Source of the DNA: DATEHG01 sp041691295
Lineage (GTDB): Bacteria; Gemmatimonadota; Gemmatimonadetes; Gemmatimonadales; GWC2-71-9
Length of the DNA stretch: 64,000 nucleotides
Reading direction: 5' to 3'
Assembly (NCBI GenBank): GCA_041691295.1
Contig: JBEPVA010000001.1
Coordinates: 7,503-71,502, forward strand
The notes beneath the pieces were generated by a model. That model saw only the letters and a list, made by a program, of their open reading frames with translations, was not told where the DNA came from and made no database searches. Within the stretch, counting starts at the first letter, position 1. Each line of letters starts with the position of its first letter. Of this stretch, positions 43,791-53,084 are shown piece after piece. The translations under genes were made by a program, and so were the position numbers.

Positions 43791-44900
43791 TTGGCAGTTC
43801 GCATCGGACTAGCCTTCAATCTCAAACCCCAGGGCCTGGCGCAGTCAGCCGGGGCAGCTTCCTCCCCCCCACATACCAACTCGACGACCGCAGGCAGGGC
43901 GCTCCGCTACGATCTGGAGCAGCCTGACCTCTATGCCGAGTGGGATGAACCCGAGACCATCGACGCCGTCGAGCATGCGCTCCGGCCGCTGGGCAAGGTC
44001 ATCCGTCTCGAGGCCGATCAGGACTTTCCGGCCAGGCTGGCCAAGGCCCGGCCGGATTTCGTGTTCAACATCGCCGAGGGACTGTATGGCCCCAACCGCG
44101 AGGGCCATGTCCCGGCCATCTGCGAATTCCTGGGCATTCCCTACCTGGCTTCCGATCCGCTCACGCTGAGCCTGGCCACCCACAAGGGGCGGGCCAAGGA
44201 AATCCTCCAGATCAACGGCGTTCCAACGGCGGCCTTTGCCATGGTCCGCACTGCCGCCGAGGCCCGGTCCGTCGATCTGCCGTTCCCGTTGTTCTGCAAG
44301 CCGGCCTTTGAAGGCTCCGGCAAGGGCGTCAGCGTCAAGTCGCTCTGCCACAGCCGCAAGGAGCTGGTCAAGCAGTTCGAGTACCTGATGGCCACCTACT
44401 CGGAACCGGTCCTGGTCGAGACCTACCTGCCCGGGGCCGAGTATACCGTCGCCATCCTGGGCAACGGCAAGGACGCCCGCTGCCTGCCGATCGTCGGAAT
44501 GTGCTTCGACGACCTGCCGCAGGGCGCCCCGCCGATCTACGGCTACGAGGCCAAGTGGCTGTGGGACAGCCCGACCGATCCGCTGGAAATCTTCGAATGC
44601 CCGGCCCGGATCCCCCGCGCCCAGGCCCAACTGATCCGGAACGCTGCACTGGGGGCCTTTCATGCCCTGGAGTGCCGCGATTGGTGCCGGGTCGATATCC
44701 GCTGCGATGCGGCAGGACTTCCCATGGTTGTCGAGCTCAACCCGCTGCCCGGCATTCTTCCCGATCCCCGGGACAACAGCTGCTTCCCCAAGGCAGCCAG
44801 GGCGGCCGGTCTGTCATACGATGAGCTGATCCGGAACGTGGCCGATATTGCGTGGCAGCGGATCAGCGGACAGCGGCTCCAGGCCGTGGCGGCCGCATGA
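43791..44900 (+). CDS. ATP-grasp ligase, D-Ala-D-Ala ligase-like (first of pair)
   Basis: The 369-residue protein begins at a TTG with GAGGGA four bases upstream. It has an N-terminal pre-grasp domain (LPFVFNIAEGLYGPNREGHVPAICEFLGIPYLASDPLTLSLATHKGRAKEIL) and an ATP-grasp with PLFCKPAFEGSGKGV, and a metal site ending WCRVDIRCDAAGLPMVVELNPLPGI. The enzyme activates a carboxylate as acyl-phosphate for joining to an amine. The overall length matches a D-Ala-D-Ala ligase, but the surface sequence is divergent, so the substrates are unknown. The stop overlaps the second ligase gene. Confidence 0.85.
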   Translation: MAVRIGLAFNLKPQGLAQSAGAASSPPHTNSTTAGRALRYDLEQPDLYAEWDEPETIDAVEHALRPLGKVIRLEADQDFPARLAKARPDFVFNIAEGLYGPNREGHVPAICEFLGIPYLASDPLTLSLATHKGRAKEILQINGVPTAAFAMVRTAAEARSVDLPFPLFCKPAFEGSGKGVSVKSLCHSRKELVKQFEYLMATYSEPVLVETYLPGAEYTVAILGNGKDARCLPIVGMCFDDLPQGAPPIYGYEAKWLWDSPTDPLEIFECPARIPRAQAQLIRNAALGAFHALECRDWCRVDIRCDAAGLPMVVELNPLPGILPDPRDNSCFPKAARAAGLSYDELIRNVADIAWQRISGQRLQAVAAA

Positions 44901-45919
44901 GGGCGGCCATCCTGTTCGATGCCGGCGCCGATCACTGGGACCAGAAGGACATCGCCAACGTGGTGGACAACGCCCGGGAAATTCAGGCCTGCCTGCAGGC
45001 CCGGGGTTACCAGACCACCCTCATTCCGATCAAGCTGGGCCAGTTCGGATGGCTCAACCGCTGCCGCAAGGCGGACGTGGTCTTCAATCTCTGCGAAGGG
45101 ATCGACGGTCATTCCCGCTATGAGGATTACGTCGTCGGCACCCTCGAACTGACCGATACGCCGTATACCGGCTGCCGCCCCTGGGCGGTGGCCGTGTGCC
45201 ACAAGAAGCATGTGGCCAACACCCTGCTGGCCCGCAGTGGCGTGCCGATCCCGACCTTTGCGCTGGCCAACGGCAACAAGGTGCCGGCTGACCTGACCCT
45301 GCCGGTGATCGTGAAGCCCGCGGCGGAGGATGCCAGCCTGGGCATCGATGCCGGCGCGGTGTGCACCACCAAGAAGGCGCTGCGCAAGCGGCTGGCCGAG
45401 ATGACCGAGCAGTACGATGACGTCATCGTGCAGGAGTTCGTGGCTGGCCGGGAGTTCAACGTCGGGTTCGTGGGCAAGCAGGCGCTGCCCATCGCCGAGC
45501 TGTGCTTCGACAACATGCCGGAAGGATCCTGGCCCATCCTGACCTACTCGGCCAAGTGGGATGTGGGCAGCCCCGAGGATCTGGGTTCGGTACCGGTCTG
45601 CCCCGCCGACCTGCCCACCGACCTGGCCAAGCGGATCGTAGCGGTGGCGCGCCAGGCCTGGGACCAGCTCTGCGGCAGCGAAGGGTACGGCCGGGTGGAC
45701 CTCCGGGTCGATGCCAATGGCCAGCCCTTCGTGCTCGAGGTCAATCCCAACCCCGACCTGTCGGACTGCGCCGGGCTGAGCCGGATGGCCAAGGTGTATG
45801 GCTGGGACTACGACGAACTGATCGGCCGGATCGTGGATGAGGCACTGAGCCGGAGCAACCGGACCCAGGCCGCCGCTGCCCTGGCCGGCGAGAATACCGA
45901 AAAGAGCACTGCCGCATGA
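44897..45919 (+). CDS. ATP-grasp ligase, D-Ala-D-Ala ligase-like (second of pair)
   Basis: The 340-residue protein overlaps the first ligase gene by ATGA. Motifs: VVFNLCEGIDGHSRYEDYVVGTLELTDTPYTGCRPWAVAVCHKKHVANTLL, LPVIVKPAAEDASLGID, QEFVAGREFNVGFVG, and GYGRVDLRVDANGQPFVLEVNPNPDLS. It is related to the first but not a recent copy. Two ligases in one coupled unit could add two residues in turn. Its TGA overlaps the acetyltransferase start. Confidence 0.85.
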   Translation: MRAAILFDAGADHWDQKDIANVVDNAREIQACLQARGYQTTLIPIKLGQFGWLNRCRKADVVFNLCEGIDGHSRYEDYVVGTLELTDTPYTGCRPWAVAVCHKKHVANTLLARSGVPIPTFALANGNKVPADLTLPVIVKPAAEDASLGIDAGAVCTTKKALRKRLAEMTEQYDDVIVQEFVAGREFNVGFVGKQALPIAELCFDNMPEGSWPILTYSAKWDVGSPEDLGSVPVCPADLPTDLAKRIVAVARQAWDQLCGSEGYGRVDLRVDANGQPFVLEVNPNPDLSDCAGLSRMAKVYGWDYDELIGRIVDEALSRSNRTQAAAALAGENTEKSTAA

Positions 45920-46416
45920 CCAACGTCGCGCTCCAACCGCTGATCCGGGACCTCGCTCCCCAGGATCGCGGCCGGATCGAGGCGATTACCCGCGCCACCG
46001 GTATATTCCGCGAAGACGAAGTGGCTGTCGCCCTCGAAGTGTTCGATGCATCCTGCCGCCGTGATCAGACCGACTACTACACCGCGGGCGCCGAGACTGG
46101 CGGCCGGCTGGCGGGATGGATTTGCTGGGGCCAGACGCCCTGCACCGAGGGCACTTGGGACCTGTACTGGATGGCGGTCGATCCGACCGTCCAGGGCAGC
46201 GGAATCGGGTCGGCACTGGTGGAACGGCTGGAAGCCCGCCTGGCCGGCAAGGCTCGGCTGATCATGATCGACACCTCGGGCCGGTCCGACTATGCCAACA
46301 CCCGGGCTTTCTACCAGGCCAGGGGCTACAGCATTGCTGCGGTGGTGCCGGACTTCTACGCCCCGAATGACGACCAGGTCATCCTCTTCAAGAAGCTGGC
46401 GGCGCCGGAGGAATAG
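45916..46416 (+). CDS. GNAT family N-acetyltransferase
   Basis: The 166-residue protein is coupled to the second ligase gene (ATGA). Acetyl-CoA binding motif A is clear: LYWMAVDPTVQGSGIGSALVERLE, and motif B at SDYANTRAFYQARGYSIAAVV. It should acetylate an amine or amino acid, probably a substrate or product of the two ligases. Confidence 0.88.
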   Translation: MTNVALQPLIRDLAPQDRGRIEAITRATGIFREDEVAVALEVFDASCRRDQTDYYTAGAETGGRLAGWICWGQTPCTEGTWDLYWMAVDPTVQGSGIGSALVERLEARLAGKARLIMIDTSGRSDYANTRAFYQARGYSIAAVVPDFYAPNDDQVILFKKLAAPEE

Positions 46417-46529
46417 CCGGGCCGCCTGAGCGCCATCCCCAACCGCATGCCATTGATCCCACCGTCAGCGCCCTCGGCCCCTGCGGCCTTGATTGCGCCG
46501 GCTCCGTCCGCCAGAATGGGTAACCCTGG

Positions 46530-46901
46530 TCACTGGACCACGAGTGTGGAGTGGGCCAGCGACAGTTCGATAGTCCAGGTAATCACCTGATCGGGCTGGA
46601 CCAGGATCGGATCGGTGGTGACGGGCTGCGAGTTCCCGACCAGGGTGGCGCGCAGCCGCACCGTGGCTCCCGAGGAAAAATTTCGACCCGGCAGCATGAA
46701 GGTGGCCTCGGAGGCGGAGGCGACCAGGCCGAGTCGCTGAGCGATGCCATCGTGCAGCAGGTAGATCCGGGCATCGCTCCAGTTGTGGTTGACGACCGTG
46801 AGTCCGATCTCGGCCTGGCTCCAGGCCGGAGCCGGGACTACGTCAGCCGGATGGCGGCAGGCCACAGCCAGCAGCAGGAGCGCGATCAGGGTTCGAGGCA
46901 T
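46530..46901 (-). CDS. Small hypothetical lipoprotein
   Basis: The 123-residue protein starts at ATG 46901, opening MPRTLIALLLLAVACRH, with the lipobox LLAVAC. The mature part is beta-rich (EIGLTVVNHNWSDARIYLLHDGIAQRLGLV...TWTIELSLAHSTL). It looks like a small extracellular beta domain, with no family recognised. The neighbour on the plus side is the divergent SusC gene. Confidence 0.65.
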   Translation of the reverse strand: MPRTLIALLLLAVACRHPADVVPAPAWSQAEIGLTVVNHNWSDARIYLLHDGIAQRLGLVASASEATFMLPGRNFSSGATVRLRATLVGNSQPVTTDPILVQPDQVITWTIELSLAHSTLVVQ

Positions 46902-47009
46902 ATGGGCAATGGATGTACCATGGCAACCCGCACGACGCCAGATCAGAATTGACAACCGGACCGGCGGGCTGCACATTCGCTTTGATACCACCTTCCTGAG
47001 AGCCAATTC

Positions 47010-50000
47010 ATGCATTCACTCCATGTTGGCCCGCCGCGGGCTGCCGCGGCCATCGGGCTTTTCTGCCTGGCCATTCCCAGCCTGCTCCTGGCGCAGCAGG
47101 GCCGGCTGAGCGGCCACATCACCGACAAGGAAACCGGCAAGCCGCTGGAAGCGGCCCAGATCCTGGTCGTGGGTACGACGCTGCTCGAGACCTCCGGCGC
47201 CGACGGCCATTACACCTTCCGCAGCATCGCGCCCGGGCATTACCAGGTCCGGGTCATACGGATCAGCTATGCCGCCAGGCTGGATTCGGTCACCGTCGCG
47301 CCCGGTGAGTCCGCGGTGCTCGATTTTGCGATGAGCAGCGCCCCGGTGCAGCTCGATGAGATCGTCTCGACCGCCACTGGTCAGCAGCGCAAGCTTGAGA
47401 TCGGCAATGTGGTGTCCAAGATCGACGCCGCTTCGATCACCAAGGAGGCGCCGGTCACCGAAATCGGGAACATCATCTCGGGACGGGTGGCCGGTGTCCA
47501 GGTGCTCAAGAGCGGAGGCACCACCGGCACCGGCACCAGGATCCGGATCCGCGGCTCCAACAGTCTCTCGCTATCCAATGAGCCCCTCTACTATATCGAT
47601 GGGATCCGGATGGAGAGTTCGTCATCCGGGCTCTCGCTGGACATCGGCGGCGGCATCGGTGGCGGCTCGACCTCCCGGATCAACGATATCAATCCCGACG
47701 ATATCGAGTCGATCGAAATCGTGAAGGGACCCGCCGCGGCCACCCTGTACGGCATCCAGGCCGCCAATGGCGTGGTCCGGATCACGACCAAGAAGGGGAC
47801 GGCCGGCCGGGCCAAATGGAATGTTTCCACGGAGGGGGGCTCGGTCAGCGATCACAATGCCTACCTGCTCAACTATTTCCCGACCTTCGACATCCTGCCT
47901 ACCGCCAGCCCCGAATACCTGGCCAACGGCTTTACCTGTACCCTGCAGGATCAGTTCCTGGGCAACTGCAATATCACCGGCCTCACCAAGTACTCCCCGC
48001 TGGTCAACAAGGACACCAAGCCGCTCAAGGCCGGTTTCCGCCAGCAGTACAACACCAGCGTGTCCGGCGGCACCGACCAGGCCAACTACTTTCTGGCGGC
48101 TGGCTACGAGAGCGAAGATGGTGTGTTCCGCCTGCCTAAAATGGAAGAGGACTCGGTACGCCAGGCCAACGGCGGGATCATGGCCAGCCAGATCCGGCCC
48201 AACACCCTGCGGAAGCTGTCGGTTCGGGCCAACGTCGGCGCCAACGTTTCCAAGACGGCGGATATCCAGGCCACGATGGCCTATGTCAGCAGCACCACCC
48301 GGCTGGTCGAGAACGACAACAGCTTCCTGACCATTACCGGCAGCGCCGAGGCCAGCGCCAACACCCCGGATATCAACCGGGGATGGTTCTATACCCCGGC
48401 GCAGCTGTTCGCCGAACTGGCGGAGCAGAACATCGGCCGGTTCACCGGCGGATTGACCACCAACTGGCGGCCCCGGACCTGGCTCACTACTCGGGCCACC
48501 GTGGGGTTTGATGCCACGGCGGAGAACGACAAGAATTTCTTCCCGACCGGCCAGGTGGCAGACTATTCCAACAACCTTCGAGGTGTGCTGCGGCTGAACA
48601 AGGCGAACATCACCCAGACCTCGATCGACCTGGCCGGCACGGCCAACTACAAGTTCAGCGAGGCTCTCACCGCCAAGACCTCGGTCGGGGCGCAGTGGTT
48701 CCGCAACCTGGTCCGCGGCACGCTTGTGACCGGGACCGGATTGTCGCCGGGGCAGGAAAACCTGGCGGGCTCGTCGGTCGAGGCACGGGATACGTCCTTT
48801 GAATCGCGCACCGCCGGCGCCTTTGTCGAGGAAGCGGTGGCCTACAAGGAGCGCCTGTTCCTGACTGCGGCCGCACGGCTCGATGGCGGCAGCTCGTTCG
48901 GCAAGAACTTCCAGGATGCCATCTATCCCAAAACCAGTGTGTCCTGGCTGACCTCCAACGAACCGTTCTGGCACCTGTCGTGGATGAACACCTTCCGGCT
49001 CCGGGCCGCCTTGGGCGCCTCGGGCCAGATTCCCGGCGCCACCGACGGGCTCAAGTCGTATGTCGGCGTGCCCGGGGTGAAGAATGGGCAGGGATTCAGC
49101 GGGGTACAGCTGTCCAATAGCGGGAACGACAACCTCAAGCCGGAACGGTCCACCGAGTTCGAAGCCGGGTTTGATGCCGGGCTGGCCCACGACAAGGTCA
49201 CGGTCGAATTCAGCTACTACACCAAGACCACTTCGGACGCACTGATTGCGGCCGAGGTGGCCGGTTCGGGCGGCACCCAGCAGATCCAGTTCCGCAACCT
49301 GGCCCGGGTCCGCAATCATGGCCTCGAGCTGGCCATCAGCGCGGCCCCGATCAACACCCCGAATTTCAGCATGGATTTCACCATCAGCGGCTCGATCACC
49401 AAGAACAAGGTGCTGGCCCTCGGCGCCGGCGACACGGCCCTGGTGTTCGGCTTCTACCAGCAGGACCGGCCCGGCTATCCAGCGGGCGGATTCTGGGGTC
49501 TGCCGCTGCTCGGATACAGCGATGCCAACCATGACGGGATCATCGACCAGTCCGAGATCCGGGTCGGTGACCACGCGGTGTACCAGGGCAGCGCGCTGCC
49601 GACCCGGGAGCTGGCGCTCAACAGCGGGTTCAACTTCTTCCACGACCGGATCCGGCTGGCCAGTCAGTGGGACTATCGCGGTGGCAACATGGTCGACAAC
49701 TCGATGGAAAACTTCCGCTGCAGCGCGGTGTTCAACTGCCGGGCCGAGTTCGACCGGACGGCACCGCTCGAGGACCAGGCCAAGGCGCAGGCCGCCCTGG
49801 TGTACGGTGGCAACCAGTTCGCATTCATCGAACCGGGCTGGTTCATCAAGTTGCGGGAAGTGTCGCTGACCTTCTACGGCACGCCAAAGATTGCCCACGC
49901 CCTCGGGACCTCCAGCATCAGCCTGACGCTGGCCGCCCGGAACCTGCTCACGATCACCAACTACACCGGCGTCGACCCCGAGGTCAACGCCTTTGGCCAG

Positions 50001-50078
50001 GACAACTTCGCCGCCAGCGATTTCGAGTCCCAGCCGCAGGTGCGGTATTTGATCGCCCGCATCAACGCCAGCTTCTGA
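47010..50078 (+). CDS. SusC/RagA family TonB-dependent outer-membrane receptor
   Basis: The 1022-residue protein starts with a signal peptide (AIGLFCLAIPSLLLAQ) and a carboxypeptidase-like N-terminal domain (RLSGHITDKETGKPLEAAQI). The plug domain has IGNIISGRVAGVQVLKSGGTTGTGTRIRIRGSNSL and YYIDGIR, and a 22-strand barrel ends VRYLIARINASF. It should import large substrates, perhaps oligosaccharides or peptides, with the SusD-like lipoprotein encoded 11 bases downstream. No adjacent glycosidase indicates a substrate. Confidence 0.95.
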   Translation: MHSLHVGPPRAAAAIGLFCLAIPSLLLAQQGRLSGHITDKETGKPLEAAQILVVGTTLLETSGADGHYTFRSIAPGHYQVRVIRISYAARLDSVTVAPGESAVLDFAMSSAPVQLDEIVSTATGQQRKLEIGNVVSKIDAASITKEAPVTEIGNIISGRVAGVQVLKSGGTTGTGTRIRIRGSNSLSLSNEPLYYIDGIRMESSSSGLSLDIGGGIGGGSTSRINDINPDDIESIEIVKGPAAATLYGIQAANGVVRITTKKGTAGRAKWNVSTEGGSVSDHNAYLLNYFPTFDILPTASPEYLANGFTCTLQDQFLGNCNITGLTKYSPLVNKDTKPLKAGFRQQYNTSVSGGTDQANYFLAAGYESEDGVFRLPKMEEDSVRQANGGIMASQIRPNTLRKLSVRANVGANVSKTADIQATMAYVSSTTRLVENDNSFLTITGSAEASANTPDINRGWFYTPAQLFAELAEQNIGRFTGGLTTNWRPRTWLTTRATVGFDATAENDKNFFPTGQVADYSNNLRGVLRLNKANITQTSIDLAGTANYKFSEALTAKTSVGAQWFRNLVRGTLVTGTGLSPGQENLAGSSVEARDTSFESRTAGAFVEEAVAYKERLFLTAAARLDGGSSFGKNFQDAIYPKTSVSWLTSNEPFWHLSWMNTFRLRAALGASGQIPGATDGLKSYVGVPGVKNGQGFSGVQLSNSGNDNLKPERSTEFEAGFDAGLAHDKVTVEFSYYTKTTSDALIAAEVAGSGGTQQIQFRNLARVRNHGLELAISAAPINTPNFSMDFTISGSITKNKVLALGAGDTALVFGFYQQDRPGYPAGGFWGLPLLGYSDANHDGIIDQSEIRVGDHAVYQGSALPTRELALNSGFNFFHDRIRLASQWDYRGGNMVDNSMENFRCSAVFNCRAEFDRTAPLEDQAKAQAALVYGGNQFAFIEPGWFIKLREVSLTFYGTPKIAHALGTSSISLTLAARNLLTITNYTGVDPEVNAFGQDNFAASDFESQPQVRYLIARINASF

Positions 50079-50089
50079 GGAACGCGACC

Positions 50090-51421
50090 ATGAAATCCTC
50101 CCTGCTCATGAGCGCGGCCGCCGCCCTGACCCTGTGCGCCTGCGGCCTGCTCGACACCACCCAGCCAGGCGTCATCAAGCCGGGCGACCTCGACAATTAC
50201 ATCGGGGCCCAGGCCAAGGCCAAGGGCGCCATCGCGGCCTACGGCTTTGCGATCGACGGTGACGGCAACTTCGACACCGACTCGACCGACGGGATGATCC
50301 TGAGCACCGGATTGATGTCGGATGAGTTTACCTACGTTGGACCGAATCCGACGCCGCAGGAGTTCAACGCCCATGCCGTGTCCTCGATCAACTCCAGCCT
50401 GAGCGTCCTGTATTTCTACGTCCACAAGGCGCGGATCTCGTCGGAGGCCGCCGCCGTAGCACTCGAGCGGTTCACGCCAGACACGGCGAACGAAACACTG
50501 ATCCCCGAGGTACTAAGCCTGGCCGGGATGAGCATCATCAGCCTGGAGGAGAATTTCTGCTCCGGGGTGCCGCTCAGCTACCTGCAGGCGGATACGGTGG
50601 TGCTGACGTCCGGCTCAACCACCGCCGCGGGGCTGGACTCCGCCATCCTCCGGTTCGACGCGGCACTGGCCCACCCGGCCGTGGCTGTTGACCTCAACAT
50701 CCAGTACCTGGCCCAGGTTGGGAAAGGCCGCGCCCTCCTCGACCTCGGCCAATATGCCGCCGCCGCGACCGCGGTCTCGGGTGTGCCAGATGATTTCCAG
50801 TACCTGTCGGAGCACTCCACCTCCCGGAGCCGACTGCAGAATGCGATCTTCGAGTACAGCACCACCAGCACCGGACTGTTCTCAGTGGCGGACAGCAGCG
50901 GCAGCAATGGCATTCCTTACCGAACGCTGAACGACTCCCGAGTGCCATTTGTGGATACCGGAATCAACGGGCTCGACCTCATCACCCCGCTGTTCTCCAT
51001 CATCAAGTATCCCGACGCCGGCAGCCCGATCCCGATCGCCAGCGGGATTGAGGCCCGCCTGATCGAAGCCGAAGCGGCGCTCACTGCCGGTGGTCCGGCG
51101 GCCATGAATACGATCCTGAATAATCTGCGGGCCGAAAGCGCTGACACCGCCATCAGCAACAACCCGCTGCCGGTGCCGGCCGCCGGGGTGGCGGCCCAGG
51201 ATCAGCTGTTCAGCGAGCGGGCGCTGTGGCTATATGCCACCGGCCACCGCCTCGGGGACATGCGGCGCCTGGTGCGGCAGTACGGACGGGCCCGGGACAG
51301 CGTGTTCCCGACCGGACCGTTTCCGAAGGGCGGCAACTACGGAACGGATGTGAACTTCGTGATTCCGGAGAGCGAAGATCACAATCCGCACTTCACGGGG
51401 TGTGTGGATCGGCTGCCCTGA
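50090..51421 (+). CDS. SusD/RagB family outer-membrane lipoprotein
   Basis: The 443-residue protein has a lipobox LTLCAC and starts at ATG 50090. The helical TPR-like SusD fold is visible in ARLIEAEAALTAGGPAAMNTILNNLR and SERALWLYATGHRLGDMRRLVRQYGR, with the C-terminal ESEDHNPHFTG. It binds substrate and acts as the lid of the SusC receptor. A long (GGGC)n tract starts eight bases after its stop. Confidence 0.92.
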   Translation: MKSSLLMSAAAALTLCACGLLDTTQPGVIKPGDLDNYIGAQAKAKGAIAAYGFAIDGDGNFDTDSTDGMILSTGLMSDEFTYVGPNPTPQEFNAHAVSSINSSLSVLYFYVHKARISSEAAAVALERFTPDTANETLIPEVLSLAGMSIISLEENFCSGVPLSYLQADTVVLTSGSTTAAGLDSAILRFDAALAHPAVAVDLNIQYLAQVGKGRALLDLGQYAAAATAVSGVPDDFQYLSEHSTSRSRLQNAIFEYSTTSTGLFSVADSSGSNGIPYRTLNDSRVPFVDTGINGLDLITPLFSIIKYPDAGSPIPIASGIEARLIEAEAALTAGGPAAMNTILNNLRAESADTAISNNPLPVPAAGVAAQDQLFSERALWLYATGHRLGDMRRLVRQYGRARDSVFPTGPFPKGGNYGTDVNFVIPESEDHNPHFTGCVDRLP

Positions 51422-51428
51422 CGGGCTA

Positions 51429-51484
51429 GGCGGGCGGGCGGGCGGGCGGGCGGGCGGGCGGGCGGGCGGGCGGGCGGGCGGGCC
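51429..51484. repeat. (GGGC)n microsatellite, left bracket of the second four-helix-bundle gene
   Basis: About 13 GGGC units. The single-strand form could make G-quadruplexes. The opposite bracket at 52023-52047 is the complement, so the two form an inverted pair around the gene. Confidence 0.85.
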
Positions 51485-51510
51485 GAAGCTGCCTGCACCG
51501 CCACAAACCA

Positions 51511-51942
51511 TCAAGTCATCGATTGGGCAGGTGGAGTCTTCGACTCCCCGGCCCTTTTGGCTACAGCGGCGTAAAGGCCCCAAGTTAGCCGAGTCGCATG
51601 ATCCCTGAGCGCCTCAATCTCACCGTATTTCTCGGCACTTGTGTATTCCAAGTCTCTAGAGAGCAAGAGAAGGTAGGAAAGTTCGGACAATGAGCCGAGC
51701 GAAATATCCAAGTATCGACGAAACTCTCGGCTCCCGCGTTTGGCGCAACCCTCGGCGATATTGACCACGGCCGAGACTGCGGCACGGCGAGCCTGGGAAG
51801 TCAGTCCGTAGACCTCGAATTTCGGCCACGACTCGGTCGCGCGGTACGTCGCCAGCGCAAGGTCGTGGCAAGCGACCCAGGCAGTGAATCGCTCGTATGG
51901 CTTGCCAGGGCGTTTCTTAGAAGACTTGATCGTATTGAGCAT
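51511..51942 (-). CDS. Four-helix-bundle protein (TIGR02436 family), second copy
   Basis: The 143-residue protein starts at ATG 51942 (MLNTIKSSKKRPGKPYERFT). The family motif SQARRAAVSAVVNIAEGCAK is followed by SREFRRYLDISLGSLSELSYLLLLSRDLEY. It is a different branch from the copy at 14251, with a longer N-terminus. It is slightly lower in GC than its neighbours. It is bracketed by inverted GGGC-type tracts. Confidence 0.9.
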   Translation of the reverse strand: MLNTIKSSKKRPGKPYERFTAWVACHDLALATYRATESWPKFEVYGLTSQARRAAVSAVVNIAEGCAKRGSREFRRYLDISLGSLSELSYLLLLSRDLEYTSAEKYGEIEALRDHATRLTWGLYAAVAKRAGESKTPPAQSMT

Positions 51943-52022
51943 ACGATACAGTAGGACCGCCGATGACACTCCGCATAACCGAAACTTTGCGCTGATACCC
52001 AAAACAACGCCGTAGTCGTCTT

Positions 52023-52047
52023 TCTGCCCGCCTGCCCGCCTGCCCCC
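52023..52047. repeat. GCCTGCCC tandem tract, right bracket of the second four-helix-bundle gene
   Basis: Two and a half units of GCCCGCCT and a run of seven C. The complement belongs to the same family as 51429-51484 and 17870-17897. Confidence 0.7.
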
Positions 52048-52073
52048 CCAAGGTATCCGTTCTCGCCGAATGC

Positions 52074-53084
52074 CTAGGTGGCCGCTAGCCACCCCATCCC
52101 TCCCGCCTCCGCCATCCTCGACTGGTGCGGCTGGAACATGTAACGCCCCCGCACCGGCAGCCGGAACTCGAGAATCGCCCGCTCACTCGGACCCAGCGTC
52201 ACGGTGTCGGTCCGCTCATCGGGAACGAGCCGAGTGCCGCTGCGGTACAGATCAAACGCCTGGGCGTGCAGATGAAACGACACGGATGGATCGGAGGCGC
52301 TGAGGTTGACCAGGTAGATCCGCACCAGCTCACCGACGGGCACCTTGATCGGATAGCGGGCAAAGAACCCGGCCACCCCATTCCAGGCGTACAGATCGTT
52401 TTGACCGTCCCCGTCCAAGTCGAAACCGGAGAGTGCCAGCACCAGCTCATGGGCCGCTGGCCGCCCGCCCGGCGGATCGACGATCATGGTGCCGTACAGC
52501 CCGTGCGCCATATGCTCGGACACCGGCAGCGCGTGACAATGATACGGATGCACCCCGAACGGCTCGGCCGTAAACCGATACGTCGTCTCACCGCCGACCG
52601 GCACCGGTTCCCAGCCATCCTGGTTCACATCATGGGTGCCGTGGAAATGAACGTTGTGCGGGTGACTGCCCTTGTTGGTGAAGTGGACCGCCAGCTGATC
52701 CCCTTCGGTGGCCCGGAGAATCGGACCCGGCACCGTCCCGTTGTAGCTCCAGGCCTGGAAGGTCCGGCCTCGGGCCACTTCGATGGGCATTTCGACCGCA
52801 GTCAGTTCGAACTGCCTGGCCCTTCCCCGGGCCCCCGGTTCGAATGGCGGCGGGATGGTCAGCCCATCGAGCGCTTGCGGCCCCAATGACTCGGGTGGCT
52901 CGACCCCATGAGAATAGAGCGAATCGCCGGGCATCATCGCATGAGGATTCGGGCCCATCGGAGTGACCATCTGGTGCCCGCCATTTCCCGCCCGTCCGGC
53001 GAGATACCCGCCCAGCGCTCCCGCACCGCCAATCACGCCGAGTCGCAGCAGCTCCCGGCGCGTGATCCCGAAGGAATCGTTCAC
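52074..53084 (-). CDS. Tat-exported two-domain multicopper oxidase
   Basis: The 336-residue protein starts at GTG 53084, overlapping the upstream stop (GTGA), and has a twin-arginine signal (ITRRELLRLGVIGGAGALGG). The first cupredoxin domain holds HPHNVHFHGTHD and the type-1 copper motif HPYHCHALPVSEHMAHGLYG. The second domain has VSFHLHAQAFDL and ends MFQPHQSRMAEAGGMGW, as in two-domain laccase-like oxidases. It should oxidise metal ions or phenols with oxygen outside the cytoplasm. It is coupled to the cupredoxin/NosD-like gene. Confidence 0.88.
   Translation of the reverse strand: MNDSFGITRRELLRLGVIGGAGALGGYLAGRAGNGGHQMVTPMGPNPHAMMPGDSLYSHGVEPPESLGPQALDGLTIPPPFEPGARGRARQFELTAVEMPIEVARGRTFQAWSYNGTVPGPILRATEGDQLAVHFTNKGSHPHNVHFHGTHDVNQDGWEPVPVGGETTYRFTAEPFGVHPYHCHALPVSEHMAHGLYGTMIVDPPGGRPAAHELVLALSGFDLDGDGQNDLYAWNGVAGFFARYPIKVPVGELVRIYLVNLSASDPSVSFHLHAQAFDLYRSGTRLVPDERTDTVTLGPSERAILEFRLPVRGRYMFQPHQSRMAEAGGMGWLAAT

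Noticed and set aside
47622..49898. 758-codon open frame on the minus strand
   Set aside because: It lies antisense to the SusC gene with a clear protein on the plus strand; its composition (runs of Gly, Arg, Pro) is that of a high-GC shadow.
51429..51484. Possible CRISPR array
   Set aside because: The units are four bases with no spacers; it is a microsatellite.
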